64,000 bases of DNA from Lepraria neglecta (GCA_033220425.1 CM065647.1:2852001-2916000), one strand, 5' to 3'. Counted from the stretch's first letter, positions 10,594 to 19,585 are shown. Notes: generated by a model from the letters alone, not told the origin. Made by a program: numbers and translations.

Positions 10594-12398
10594 ATGGCCA
10601 CACCAGGTCAGATTTTTGCCGTCCTTGTTGCACTCGCAGCACTCCTGGTTGGCTATGATGCAGCCAACGCTCCGGGCTATAGCCAGCCTCACATGCTCGT
10701 CTGGTGCCTTTTCGCCATCTTCATGAGCATTTCTTCGTGGCTCCTATGGGAATGTTGCCTGTATCCAGGGGTTTACAGCCCACTCCGCGACATTCCAAAA
10801 CCACCTGTAGGTCCTCTTTCTGAACATGCGAGAAGGGACACTGACCGTCATTCCAGGGCAACACCATTGTTTCTAGCCAGTGATACAAGCGGTTTCGTGA
10901 ACCTGTGGGTCAGTCGATGCGCAACTTAATAGATCTAGTCCCCAACAATGGCATCAGCCGATACCTAGGCATATTCAATCGCGAGAGACTAGTCGTCACG
11001 AACCCCAAAGCGTTGGCCGAAATACTCGTGCATAAGAGCTACGAATTCATTAAGCCCCCCCACTTTGTTTCTGGTATCGGACGAATCTTGGGTGTTGGCC
11101 TCTTGTTGGCCGAAGGAGAAGAGCATAAGGTATGTCATCAGGGCTGTAAGATCGTCCCATTCTCTGCTGAGTGTTCTATGCGATTCAACAGATGCAACGG
11201 AGACACTTCAATGGAGACACTTCAATCTAGCCTTCACGCGCCAGCGGATACAACACCTCTACCCACTCTTTTGGACGAAATCAAAGAGTCTGATCGACGC
11301 CCTGATCGCGAACAACTGGCACGCTCCGGACAAGCCTGAAAAATCTGTCGATGTTTGCGAGTGGATGAGCAGAGCTACCCTAAATATTATTGGCGTAGCC
11401 GGCATGGGCCAGGAATTCAACGCCATTCAACACCCCGACAGCGAACTTTATCAAACGTACCAGAAGTTGTTCAAGCCAAGTCAAATTGCGCGTGTCATGG
11501 GGCCAAATGGGTCTCATCATTCCTGGCTGGGCTATGCGCAATATTCCGTAAGTCTTGCTCCCGCTGAGAAGCCCGCGATTGTTCTGTCTAACCTCAAAAA
11601 CAGCATTCAACGAAACAGTGTTACCTCCTACGCAGCCAAGGTCATCAAGCGAATCTGCCGTTCCGCTATCCAACGTGCGAAGGCTAACCCTCCAGCCCCA
11701 AATGCCAAAGGCTCCTCCCTACTTTCCATTGCCCTCGCATCCGGTGGCTTCACCGATGACGACCTTGTCAACCAACTGATGACATTCTTGATCGCGGGCC
11801 ACGAAACCACTGCCTCCGCACTTTCCTGGTGTATCGTTATGTTGTGCAAGCATCCTGAGATGCAAGCAAAACTGCATGACGAACTCCGTTCTGGCCTCCC
11901 GAATCCGCGAACCACATTTCACTCTGTCAATGCAAACGAATTTGATCCTCTCCCATACCTCAACGCTATATGCAATGAAACTCTCCGTCTCTTTCCACTA
12001 GCCCCTCTGACGATTCGTGTCGCTGCGAAAATTACTACCCTCCTTGACCACGTCATTCCCAAGGGAACCCCCATTTTCCCCTCATGCGCAGTCAACGTGA
12101 GCCGTGATCTCTGGGGCCACGACGCTATGTAATGGAAACCCGAGCGTTGGATCGGGGACATGCGGAGCGATAGCGGCGGGGCTACAAGCAACTACACCTT
12201 TCTCTCGTTCCCACAAGGTGAGAGACGCTGCATCGGTGAAGGTTTCGCAAAAGGCGAATTGAAAGTATCGCTAGCTGCGCTCGTGAGTACTTTTGAGATG
12301 GAATTTGCGGAGGGGGGGAATGGAAGGGAGATGTGAAGAATGGGTTCACTGCGAAGCCTAGCGACTTGTTCGTGAAGCTGATGGTCGTGAACGAGTGA
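10594..12398 (+). pseudogene. cytochrome P450 pseudogene
   Basis: The N-terminal anchor (about residues 5-45) is followed by the Pro-rich hinge LRDIPKPP, then after an intron (10807-10856) by YLGIFNRERL and ALAEILVHKSY. A second intron (11130-11191) leads to RRHFN, the C-helix region. The I-helix AGHETTASAL, the ExxR motif ETLRLF, the PERW motif and the heme loop FPQGERRCIG are all present, so this was a complete class II fungal P450. It is broken in at least four ways: an in-frame TGA at 10881 (probably TGG in the ancestor), a 14-bp tandem duplication at 11199-11226 that shifts the frame, a TAA at 12130 just before WKPERW, and a frame change at a run of seven G at 12312-12318. Beyond that run, reading on gives a normal P450 C-terminus ending at 12398. 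The splice near 11548-11603 does not keep frame either. The substrate is unknown. Confidence 0.9.
11199..11226 (+). repeat. 14-bp tandem duplication inactivating the P450
   Basis: The word ggagacacttcaat occurs twice in direct succession (11199-11212 and 11213-11226). Removing one copy restores the conserved P450 reading through the C-helix. An insertion of 14 is not a multiple of three. Confidence 0.9.
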
Positions 12399-13290
12399 AG
12401 GCCTTAGCTACGTAAATAGATGGAAATAGGGGGGGATAATGGTAGCTTATGGACGTGAGGATGGATAGGATACAAGATCGTTGTCGCTTGCGTCGGGGTT
12501 TGCCCTCATTAATGTTGTCGCGCATGCAATTACGACCCTGCGATATCGTTCAATGGAATGGTGATTGAGCCATCGTGATAACTGACATGACAGAGATGTG
12601 TGGCAAATATAAGCGAGATGTCAGGTGTTGATGAAAGAAAAGCTTGTGAGTGCAAAAATAACGACGTTTAGGAAAACAAAGAACAGAACGACGAAAAAAA
12701 TAGAAGCCCCGAATCTTCTATCTTCTTGGGACTTGCAACCCTGATCACCGACCCTAGCAGGTAGAGATTCACCCATCCTACGAAATCAAGTGATAAATAC
12801 CTCTGAACCGAACCCTCGTAGCCAATGTGCGAGTGACTCCAAATGTTGACGAGAACCGTCAAGCTATGGAGAGCCACTGCGAAAATAATTTGGCAATTCT
12901 ATTTACTTAATTTCGGGTCATTGCGACGAAGTGGTGTGGTTGGCTTGGCGTCGGTGGTGAAACTTGATATCAACATATAGAATGCATGGCGAAAATTCGT
13001 TTGACAGTTGAACTCCCAGAACCCATTTGGCAGCGCATTCTTGTCCGCTTGTACATAATTTAGCAGGCTGTGTAGGCTGCAGAGGTAAGCAGACGTGGAA
13101 ATCGACGTAGTCACAGCTTCGTTGACAGCTCGAATGAACGTTTCCCAAGCTCCTTTGGGTTTGATGTTACCACACTTCTGACGCTGTTGTCAATCACAAT
13201 GGTACCGTTAAGACTCTACGATTATCAGTATTGAATTGCGATCAGCCCCACGTATTGGTTGAAGTTCCATTTGGTGATTCTAATTTCCAG
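12399..13290. other. noncoding stretch 3' of the P450 pseudogene
   Basis: Frames on the minus strand at 12899-13148 contain several Cys codons, but there is no start with a signal peptide and no clear splice pattern. I could not support a gene. Confidence 0.45.
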
Positions 13291-13335
13291 ATTCAACACA
13301 CGATTCAACACACGATTCAACACACGATTCAACTC
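13291..13335. repeat. 12-bp tandem repeat, about 3.7 units
   Basis: Three exact copies of attcaacacacg (13291-13326) are followed by a partial fourth. The array lies about 90 bp downstream of the stop codon of the truncated repeat precursor. Confidence 0.9.
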
Positions 13336-13423
13336 AAAGCAGTACGCGATCGCTAATCCCCACTCATATCGCCCACTTCTCTTGCGAAAACCACAAGGCC
13401 AGCAGAGCCCCAAGTAAGACCAT

Positions 13424-13774
13424 CTAATCGGCTCCAGCTTTCTCAATTGGCGTATTGATGAATTCCTCACCTACTGGCCGCTTGCCATTGCCAGCTCTCT
13501 CAATCTCCGAGGAGACTAACTCAGCGGCGTCGACGGTCCTCTTATCTTTGGTAGCTTTCTCAATTGGAGTATTGATGAACTCTTCATCGACGATTCTCTT
13601 GGCCTTTGTAGGCTTTTCGATGGGAGTGATGATGAACGCGTCGTCCACAGTGCGCTTCGCGTTGGCAATCTTTTCGATTTCGGAGGAGACGAGTTCGGCC
13701 GTATCGACGGTGCGCTTTTTGCTGCCGGCCTTTTCGATTTGAGAGCCTACAAGGGTCTCGTCGACGGTTACCTC
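13424..13774 (-). pseudogene. truncated Kex2-processed repeat precursor (paralogue of the 15942-16351 gene)
   Basis: On the minus strand the open frame 13774-13424 encodes six consecutive units of 17-20 residues. Five end in Lys-Arg (SKKR, NAKR, KAKR, KDKR, NGKR); the last is followed by a stop. Two unit types alternate: TVDxAELVSSEIEK and (T/I)VDxxFI(I/N)TPIEK. Lys-Arg is the Kex2 cleavage signal, so the product would be cut into a family of acidic peptides of about 18 residues. Upstream an in-frame TGA (13775-13777) closes the frame. No signal-peptide exon was found in the next several hundred bases, and the first unit is two bases out of register with the intact gene. I therefore read it as a 5'-truncated copy; a distant first exon is not excluded. 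Confidence 0.75.
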
Positions 13775-14781
13775 TCATTCCGGGTTATCTCAGCGAGTCC
13801 GAGGTCATCCCTATTCTTATGTTTATGTATTTCAACAAAACGGAAGGCTAACCACGTAAAAACGAGAGGTCAGGAATCCTACTAATCAGTGCCAATATCT
13901 CTGTTTCGATTGAGGACGATTGCCTAAGTAGAACCGTAAGTCAGCAATCGAAAATTCGATCCACTGACCCTCAGAGCCTAGATGAGTTAGACATCAACAT
14001 CGCCCATCCAACACACTGCGTGTTCACTTAAAGCGTGCTTCATGAAAGCTCTGGAATCCGTAGACGTGTTCACAAACTCAGAAGCCCAAAACGGAAACAA
14101 AGCATGCTCCTCTCGAACGCGTCAAAGCGCGATTTCTAAGAGAGGAATAGGGATGGATGAATAGCTTAAAGTCACAACCTTCTCTAAAGGTCATATCAGA
14201 ACTACAGAAGTCTTGTTCCGCTCTCCAGGCAATTGTTTCTAATCTGATGTTGAAATTTGGCAAGAGGAAGCCGCGCCCTAAACTGGGATCCAGAGATACC
14301 AAGGCAGTAGTCCCGTTAGGGTTAGCTAATGTGGTATGAATCAATCACCCACCTCTTTAGCCCCCAAAAAATCAGCAAGACAACCTATAAATCTTCAAAT
14401 TGGGCTGCTGATAAACAACTAAGACGGCTCGGTACGCCTTTCTTGATGGAGCTTGATACGTTATATTCTTGATTGGCCTCAGTGGTATCGCTCTGCAGCG
14501 CAGGTCTGCTTGTTTGCAGTCGCATGGCTTGTACAGGTTACAAAGATAACGAAGCTGTATCTTCGAGAAGCTATTTACATTCATAGATCAGTCTGCTCGT
14601 CAAGAAATTCTCCCAAACCAAGTCCGTCAACCCTCCTCCAACCTAGTTCTATCACAGATGTATTGAACATGCACCATAATCCATGCTGCGTTGTCGAGGA
14701 TCTTGCATGCAAGAAAGCCGTTAATTTAGACCAGACCAAGTGGCAGGTGGTTGCACATATTAACCGACCTTGAATCTCTCG
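13775..14781. other. noncoding stretch between precursor relic and Cys-rich peptide gene
   Basis: I searched the minus strand for a signal-peptide exon that could belong to the truncated precursor and found none. The minus frame at 14078-14344 has no hydrophobic start and resembles nothing known to me. Confidence 0.45.
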
Positions 14782-15041
14782 CTAAGTACAGCAAGTCTTC
14801 GTACCACACTTGTAGCAGTACGGTCCCACTGTGTCGACACCACGCTCTTTGATGGCCATCTCGGCAACTGCGTCAGAGGCACCTACGCACATCAGCATTA
14901 TAGAATAGAGGGTGGTTTCATCGAATCATTTGTGATTTTAGATGGCTGGCCAGGAAGCAACTTACCACTGCTCATGATGGGACTGGCCATAGCTAGTGGC
15001 AATAATGCAAGGAGCACAGTTGTGAGAGTAGGGAAATGCAT
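14782..15041 (-). CDS. tiny secreted Cys-rich peptide precursor, 58 aa
   Basis: Minus-strand exons 15041-14966 and 14882-14782 are joined by an 83-nt GTAAGT...GTAG intron and encode 58 aa. Residues 1-19 form a signal peptide with the core TVLLALLPLAMA. A short propeptide ends in ...AIKER, and the C-terminus is GVDTVGPYCYKCGTKTCCT. That 19-residue tail has four Cys and two Tyr and is probably the mature peptide. The cut after Glu-Arg is not a classic dibasic site here, but the duplicate at 19132-19203 has Asn-Lys-Arg at the same place. The intron position and the split Gly codon after the leader match the repeat precursor at 15942-16351. I know no homologue. It could be a defence or signalling peptide or a substrate of the nearby DUF3328 oxidase. 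Confidence 0.7.
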
Positions 15042-15941
15042 GCTGCTGGTAATGTGTATAGACAAGTGATTCCAGAGGCTGGTATTGTGCTAAATGTTGA
15101 AAGGCGAGAACTATTGGACTTAGATGTTGGGAATGGATGTCTTCTTATCCTTGAGCTATCAACGTGAGGTCCTTCCTTTCTTGGCATCAGCGCCGTTAGA
15201 CCAAACAAGCTCTGCAGTAGCCACGCCCTAAGGTAGGCCGGCAGTTGACGTTATACAATTTCTTGGCCAATCGCATCTAACGTTTCCCTGAGCAGATCTT
15301 CATATCACCGGAAACCATTTGCCGGCGGGATCTCGTCGGCGTCTTAATTCGTCGCTGCGGGGTGGGATCATCGATTGAGATTGGGGCAACAGTAGATATT
15401 GGGATGAGTGACTGCGGTGGCGGTGTGATCCGCGCAATATCAAGACCTATGGCTAATTGGAGTTCGGAGAGCAGCTAACTCTAGATGACTGCAAGTTTGC
15501 TCGCTTAGGTGCCCAGTAGCAGTGCATGCATGCAACCTTCCGGATCGAGACGTACTAGTGCTTCACGACAATGGATGGCAAAGAGTCTAGCCTTTTTACG
15601 CGGCACATTCTCAAATCAACTAGAAAGGTGCCAGTCGGTCTTCGATTAAGCTGGTGCACTTAGGATTTGGGTGTAGAGTAGAGCAATGTGGCTCCCAGAA
15701 CAGGGACTGGGCGTGAGGCTCTGCTCAGGTATAACTTTATATGGTAAGAACAAGGCGTTGAAATGGGTTTGAAGATGCATATTTGGGCTGAGTATCAAGA
15801 AGAATGCTCTAAGTGCGAGCTCGCAACAACTCAGTAAATCAAAGAAACACTACCTTTACTGCCCTGAACTCGCAAATCTCACCCGGCGAAAAAGTCAAAA
15901 CCACGTCAAAATAAGCAACACTACAGCCCACGTCTCGCCAT
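15042..15941. other. intergenic with a CGG-N10-CCG motif
   Basis: No gene is seen. The motif at 15309-15324 (CGG, ten bases, CCG) has the form bound by some Zn2Cys6 regulators and lies about 270 bp upstream of the Cys-rich peptide start. One such match can occur by chance. Confidence 0.35.
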
Positions 15942-16351
15942 TCAACTGTTCTCCTGTATGCTCTTGGAGGCGTCGACGGTCCTTTTGTCCTTGGTAGCCT
16001 TTTCGATCGGAATAATAATAAACGCGCCATCCACAGCACATTTTGCGTTGCCTGCCTTCTCTATTTCGGAGTAGACCAATTCAGCTGTGTCGACGGTGCG
16101 CTTGGCTTTAGTAGCTTTCTCGATGGACGGCTCGCACACTTCAGTCTCGTCGACGGTACGTTTAGCAGAATTGCTAACTATACCTGTGTACAAAGATCAG
16201 TGTGATGCTATGAGTAGTTAGAAGTGATGGACCACAACATTGATGAAGGGCGAGGAGACCTACCAACATCTGCGAGTGGTTTTGCGGCTGGTGCGGCGAT
16301 GGACAAAGTCGATAGTGCGAGAAGCACAGCAACGAGGGAAAGGCGGTGCAT
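15942..16351 (-). CDS. secreted Kex2-processed repeat precursor (KEP / fungal RiPP-type), 109 aa
   Basis: Minus-strand exons 16351-16264 and 16183-15942 are joined by an 80-nt GTAGGT...ACAG intron. Residues 1-20 form a signal peptide (hydrophobic core SLVAVLLALSTLSIAA). After a short leader the protein is built from repeats that begin TVD and end in Lys-Arg: a leader ending SNSAKR, then a unit ending KATKAKR, one with TAELVYSEIEKAGNA, one with GAFIIIPIEKATKDKR, and a final TVDASKSIQENS. One site has become Lys-Cys instead of Lys-Arg, which would fuse two units. This is the architecture of fungal Kex2-processed repeat proteins, some of which are dikaritin precursors modified by UstYa-type oxidases. 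A DUF3328 gene starts about 800 bp away. Only one unit holds a Tyr, so a classic Tyr-crosslinked core is uncertain. Confidence 0.8.
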
Positions 16352-17093
16352 GTTGATCAATCGTATGAGGACGATGGTCGAGTATGAAAGCCTCGTAGGT
16401 GTTGGAACTTCTGAGGTCGTTGAAACAGAATATGAGGAATGTGGCCGAGGGATGTTGGCTTTATTACTCCAACGGCTACCCTTGTCGGGTATCACCGTTG
16501 CATCTTGGCAAGAGTATCGTATTGCGTGCTGGTGATTTGGAACGCTGCAGGAAATTCCGATGACTTAGGTTGCATCGCCGAGCTTGTCCGAAGCTTTTGC
16601 TATCAGCTATAGGTAAGTAGGACTCTTCACGACAGCAACTGTGCTATCTTTTCACTATTTGTAAGCTCTTATTTAAGCTCGTCGATGCAAGAGCCCGAAA
16701 CATGTTGCTGCAGGCAGTGTTCTGGGTCAACTGAAGAGATCATGTGCATGGAAGAGATCGAGACCACACAAAGACCTACCTGCAAGGGTAGAAGTCTCCG
16801 ATCAAGGAATGCATGGTGTGAGATTCGTAGCTTGAATATACGAGCTTGGCACTGGATGAGCTAACAGAGAGTCTACACGAAGATATCTAGACAATCTTCG
16901 TAAAAGGGATGCTGCATTTTGGCAACGGTGATACCGAACGAATCATGAACAGGTCGCGGGGCGTTGATAAGTCGATGAGGTATTCTGTGAAATGTTGGGA
17001 GAGCAGGACTGTGTTCGGGATCGTTCATGTTTTTTACCTTCACGCTCGTTCTCCTCCACATTCTGCAGTACGAACAAAGCAAGTCTCGAGGTT
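16352..17093. other. divergent promoter region between repeat precursor (-) and UstYa-like gene (+)
   Basis: The two genes start facing away from each other about 800 bp apart, so this stretch probably holds both promoters. A minus-strand frame crossing it is a shadow of the UstYa exon and has no start of its own. Confidence 0.5.
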
Positions 17094-17100
17094 TATAAAA
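17094..17100 (+). promoter_or_regulatory. TATA-like box of the UstYa-like gene
   Basis: TATAAAA lies 59 bp before the ATG at 17159. A short upstream frame (ATG at 17109, seven codons with stop) lies between them and could dampen translation if transcribed. Confidence 0.45.
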
Positions 17101-17158
17101 GTGCAAAACATGGCATTTCAATCTCAGTAGAAGAAAATAGGAAAGCCGGAATCGGTAT

Positions 17159-18137
17159 ATGAAGCTAGCGAATCTTCCGAGACTCTCTTGCAAGACTTCG
17201 AGCCGCGAGGCCTGGAGGAATCCTCGCAAAGTGTTGCCATGGATCATGCACGGCATTTTTCTCGCTATTTCAACCTTCGTGTTCATCTCCGCCTTCGCGA
17301 AAGGTGAAGAGCCTGATTGTATCAAGCGTCACAAAGCTTACTGTGAGTATGGTCACCATCAGCCGTAACCTTGGTGCTGATCATGATGTTATCGCAGCAC
17401 CGGCCAATGAAGCACTCAGATACCTTGACGAGCCGACTCAATTAAATGAATCCTTCACCTTTCCATCCATCTACCGCGGGGACCCAAACGATGAGATTGA
17501 TGCCGCTTGGTCAAAGATCACTGACAGTAAGCCAGCTTCACTCTTCGAGCCAACTAGGATCTTTTGAACACCGATTGACCATGCGCAGTCGGAGCCATGA
17601 GAATCTCAGAAGAGGAGCTTGAGAAGTTGAACCCTTTATTCGCAAAGAGCGCCGTCAGATGCCCCGAGAAAATGGGCGGAGGATACATGGGCAGTCTTGA
17701 GGTCTTTCACCAGCTGCATTGTGTGGTAAAATCCTCAAAGCTACCTCATGCTAGGGAACCATAGGCTGACCCCCAGATTGCAGAACCTCCTGCGGCAATA
17801 CACACACACCCAGAATACTACAAGATGCGCATCATTTCTTGGGAAGACCCAGAAGATACAGTTCGCACGCATATTGGTATGCAGCCTCTGACTACAACAA
17901 CTCCTAGATCACTGCATCGAGCTTCTCCGCCAGAAGGTCATATGTGATATAGATGTTGGTGCTATGACCTACAACTGGGTCACTGTTCGAGACGCTCCTT
18001 GGCCTAATTTCAATACATGGCATAAGTGTATGGATTTTGACAAAGTGCTGAAATGGGGTCTCGACCACCAGGTTCCCTCAAAGGGTGAAAAGATGAGACA
18101 GACTGCCAGGATGACGGTGCTACCAACACCGCCATGA
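17159..18137 (+). CDS. UstYa-family (DUF3328) oxidase
   Basis: Five exons (17159-17342, 17398-17526, 17589-17725, 17777-17876, 17908-18137) give 259 aa. The order is typical of the family: a short cytosolic N-terminus, one transmembrane helix at about residues 26-46, then a lumenal domain with YSPANEAL, SIYRG, DAAW and the two signature motifs HQLHC (145-149) and DHCIE (184-188). Characterised members (UstYa/UstYb, cyclochlorotine CctO) carry out oxidations and cyclisations on fungal peptides. A repeat precursor stands divergently about 800 bp away. Odd point: just after HQLHC the expected NLLRQYTHPEYY is out of frame by two bases at an AC run (about 17800-17810). Only the upstream acceptor at 17776 keeps the frame, and it changes ten residues to IAEPPAAIHT. 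The gene may be functional with a changed loop, or newly damaged. Confidence 0.85.
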
Positions 18138-18218
18138 TGGTTGGTACGGTGCAAGTAAATCATTGCATTCTATTTGCATGCTATCTCTTGGTCTGGCATC
18201 ACGTAGTGCTAAATACAA

Positions 18219-18909
18219 TTACATGCTTCGATTAGAAGCAGATCCCATCTCCACGTCACCCTCCGCAGGCAAATTCTTCCCAGACACTGGGTCAAATACC
18301 CCCGGTTTCTGGAGGCCAAGATGCCCACCAGCGTAGCGTAGGTTCAACCCCCGGGGTGGCTCACGGGGCTCCGGAGTCGCCGTGTACTGCGACGCAACGT
18401 CATCGAATAAGTTGTCGCCAGGAAATGCTGGCTCGATCCCTGCCTGTGCCCCTTCAAGAGCGCATTGTTAGAGCACGATCAAGAGACATTATTGTACAAT
18501 CATAGCTTACCAGGCGCATCTTCTCGCTCGCTTCTCACAACATCCTTGTCATCAATGGCAGCATCGTTGGTATTGTCGACACTCAAAACCTCAAATCCTT
18601 CCGTCAAGTCGTCCCAATTGTGCAGCCCCAAGGACACCAGGTGCACTTCCGGATTGTTCTGAAAAGCTTGGCTCACGCGCTAGAAGCCAATCCAGCGCTC
18701 CCACACTCAGATATAGCGGTTTAGGCGTATAGACTCTAGCTTGCGTTTTCTGCGCTGAAGTATTGCAAGAATTCATCGGCGAAATGACCGCGGATGAGCG
18801 GCACTGACTTCATCTTTATCACGACAATGCGGCGATGCTTGTAAGCCGTCATCAGATCCTCGCGGTCACGCGCAAGCTTCTTTGGGCTCTGTTTGACGGA
18901 TTTAGGCAT
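18219..18909 (-). CDS. hypothetical protein, 188 aa, with a GC-AG intron
   Basis: Minus-strand exons 18909-18745, 18679-18511 and 18451-18219 join in frame. The first intron (18744-18680) would start with GCAAGC, a GC-type donor; the second is GTAAGC...GAAG. The N-terminal half is basic and contains a segment like a small alpha/beta domain (HRRIVVIKMKSVPLIRGHFA, then NPEVHLVSLGLHNWDDL). The C-terminal half is disordered, acidic and Pro/Gly-rich, with RGLNLRYAGGHLGL. No family recognised. It lies between the UstYa-like gene and the second Cys-rich peptide copy, so it may belong to the same locus. If the GC donor is not used, the gene is broken by a TAG at the end of exon 1. Confidence 0.5.
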
Positions 18910-19131
18910 GTTTGAAGGTGTGATAGAGCTTGGTGAGTGCTGTGTCTGATCTAGGTAGAGCCTGGAGTGGTCGCAAGTGTGTGTTGAGTCTGAGGTTCGT
19001 AGGTGTTGATGCTAGAGTGTACTGAACTTAGAAGATGTGGGCAGCTGCCTAAATTTATAGTTGAGAGGGCTGGGAAATGAAGCCTCATGTTCGCGCAAGT
19101 GTGACAAGGCTACGTGCGGAATTAAGCGGCT

Positions 19132-19203
19132 GTCAACAAGCGGGGCGTCGACACTGTGGGGCCCTATTGCTACAAGTGTGGTACAAAGACTTGCTGTACC
19201 TAG
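19132..19203 (+). CDS. second copy of the Cys-rich peptide exon (terminal part)
   Basis: The plus-strand frame reads VNKR followed by GVDTVGPYCYKCGTKTCCT and a stop, identical in all 19 residues to the C-terminus of the gene at 14782-15041. At the DNA level the 21 codons from Arg to stop differ at eight third positions, all synonymous. The first bases after the stop (tagcgagagatt) are also shared. Here the peptide is preceded by a proper Lys-Arg Kex2 site. The frame is closed upstream by a TAA at 19123-19125, so an upstream exon is required. I found no signal-peptide ATG within about 300 bp. A neighbouring frame just upstream encodes SCSRKCDKATCGIKR, also Cys-rich and ending in Lys-Arg, but one base out of phase. 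The 5' end is unresolved. Confidence 0.55.
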   Translation, partial: VNKRGVDTVGPYCYKCGTKTCCT

Positions 19204-19561
19204 CGAGAGATTTGAAGTAAGTCAATATATCCGGTCACTTTGTCAATTGATCTGTGTGGCTGAAGCTAACCGCATTCAGGAGCATCAGATCTCCGGGCCC
19301 ATGGATGTGGGACTGGTGGATGTTGAGGATATGCAGTTGATGGGATGAGGATAATTGTATATAAATGAGAAATATTATTTGGCAATACAGCCCTACTGTC
19401 TCTGTAACCTGCAATCATGACGTACAAACGAATTTAAATGCGTTGCAGACGTTATCCGTGAGGTCAATCGGACTTGTGGCGTATCAGTATAGGCACTTGG
19501 TGCAGAGAAACGTGCCAAGCCTCGGCAGACCTGCCTCATGTAATTGCCAAGAAACCACTTA

Positions 19562-19585
19562 ACGCGTTGTCGCGACAAAACGCGT
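19562..19585 (+). promoter_or_regulatory. paired MluI cell-cycle boxes upstream of MCM5
   Basis: Two ACGCGT hexamers (19562-19567 and 19580-19585) flank a perfect 12-bp palindrome, ttgtcgcgacaa. They lie about 100-120 bp before the MCM5 start. ACGCGT is the MCB element bound by MBF (Mbp1-Swi6), which drives G1/S genes including MCM genes. The sites are seen; the factor is inferred. Confidence 0.75.

Noticed and set aside
13291-13335. 12-bp direct repeats considered as a CRISPR array
   Set aside because: The units are contiguous without spacers, and the host is eukaryotic. It is a simple minisatellite.
13455-13742. Long plus-strand frame with repeated hydrophobic SSTVRFALAIFSI-like units
   Set aside because: It is the antisense shadow of the minus-strand Lys-Arg repeat precursor; the minus reading has the Kex2 logic and a paralogue with a signal peptide.
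16224-16535. Plus-strand frame of 103 codons
   Set aside because: Antisense of the signal-peptide exon and promoter of the repeat precursor; no domain and biased composition.
16873-17325. Minus-strand frame of 150 codons
   Set aside because: Shadow of the first UstYa-like exon and its promoter; no domain.
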